A stretch of DNA of 5,092 nucleotides. Source: Alkalimonas sp. Lineage in GTDB: Bacteria; Pseudomonadota; Gammaproteobacteria; Enterobacterales; Alteromonadaceae. Below are positions 5,009 to 5,092 of the stretch, in pieces. The position numbers were made by a program, and so were the translations under genes. The stretch spans positions 1 through 5,092 of the forward strand of contig JAIUMG010000250.1 in assembly GCA_022565655.1 (NCBI GenBank), in the 5' to 3' direction. The notes under the pieces were generated by a model that ran no database searches, was not told the origin of the DNA, and saw nothing but the letters and a program-made list of their open reading frames with translations. Position 1 is the stretch's first letter. Every line of letters begins with the position of its first letter.

Positions 5009-5092
5009 GTGCCTCATTATTCCGCTGATTTTATTCGCGCTATGCCTAAAGCCGATCTGCATTTACACCTTGATGGCAGCTTGCGGCTGGAT
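5009..5092 (+). CDS. add: Adenosine deaminase-family protein, N-terminal fragment (continues past window)
   Basis: The first 28 codons of a gene running off the right edge. The product contains FIRAMPKADLHLHLDGSLR, the hallmark N-terminus of the adenosine/adenine deaminase family, zinc-dependent TIM-barrel enzymes of purine salvage that convert adenosine to inosine plus ammonia. The HLHLDGS segment (residues 18-24 from the GTG start) holds the first two zinc-ligand histidines, His18 and His20. HLDGSLR resembles adenosine deaminases more than the HIEGSLEPEL form I associate with adenine deaminases, but so short a fragment cannot settle the substrate. The GTG at 5009 is preferred to ATG 5042 because of its AAAGG site and because family members usually have several residues before the PKA-LH motif, whereas ATG 5042 would place it at the extreme N-terminus. 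It follows the HiPIP terminator on the same strand and is probably a separate unit. Confidence 0.8.
   Translation, partial: MPHYSADFIRAMPKADLHLHLDGSLRLD

Overview
The window looks like the chromosome of a gammaproteobacterium. The pyrG-eno gene order, E. coli-like CTP synthase and enolase sequences, a SelO of about 486 residues and a Tat-exported high-potential iron-sulfur protein (HiPIP) all fit. A HiPIP in a non-enteric gammaproteobacterium could suggest the Alteromonadales/Chromatiales side of the class, but this is only an impression. The core genes are about 55-58% GC in hand-counted lines.

Layout, left to right. (1) 1-621, the 3' part of pyrG (CTP synthase): essentially the whole glutamine amidotransferase domain, with its catalytic Cys, His and Glu. 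(2) 629-657, a hairpin plus T-run between pyrG and eno. (3) 680-1972, a complete enolase gene with all catalytic residues. A short hairpin has the eno stop codon in its loop, and a strong intrinsic terminator follows at 1993-2025. (4) 2085-2891, a CPBP/CAAX-type intramembrane protease homologue that is more AT-rich than its neighbours. (5) 2920-4380 on the minus strand, selO, encoding a pseudokinase-fold protein AMPylase. It converges on the protease gene with only 28 bases between the stops. (6) 4381-4601, a divergent control region. It holds a clear sigma70-type promoter for selO and, for the HiPIP gene, a -10 box with a candidate FNR/Anr-type site exactly where a class II activator would bind. 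(7) 4602-4895, the HiPIP gene, closed by a hairpin terminator at 4915-4948. (8) 5009 to the window end, the first 28 codons of an adenosine deaminase-family gene.

Functionally these are mostly separate housekeeping units: pyrimidine nucleotide synthesis, glycolysis, purine salvage, a periplasmic electron carrier, and a redox-linked AMPylase. The only plausible functional pairing is the divergent selO/HiPIP couple, since both relate to redox, and that is inference. I found no mobile element, CRISPR array, tRNA, rRNA or obviously new multigene system. The points most worth checking are the candidate FNR-type HiPIP promoter, the selO start (a GTG supported by both a Shine-Dalgarno and a promoter that excludes the longer starts), the altered cysteine arrangement of this SelO, and the pyrG-eno hairpin.
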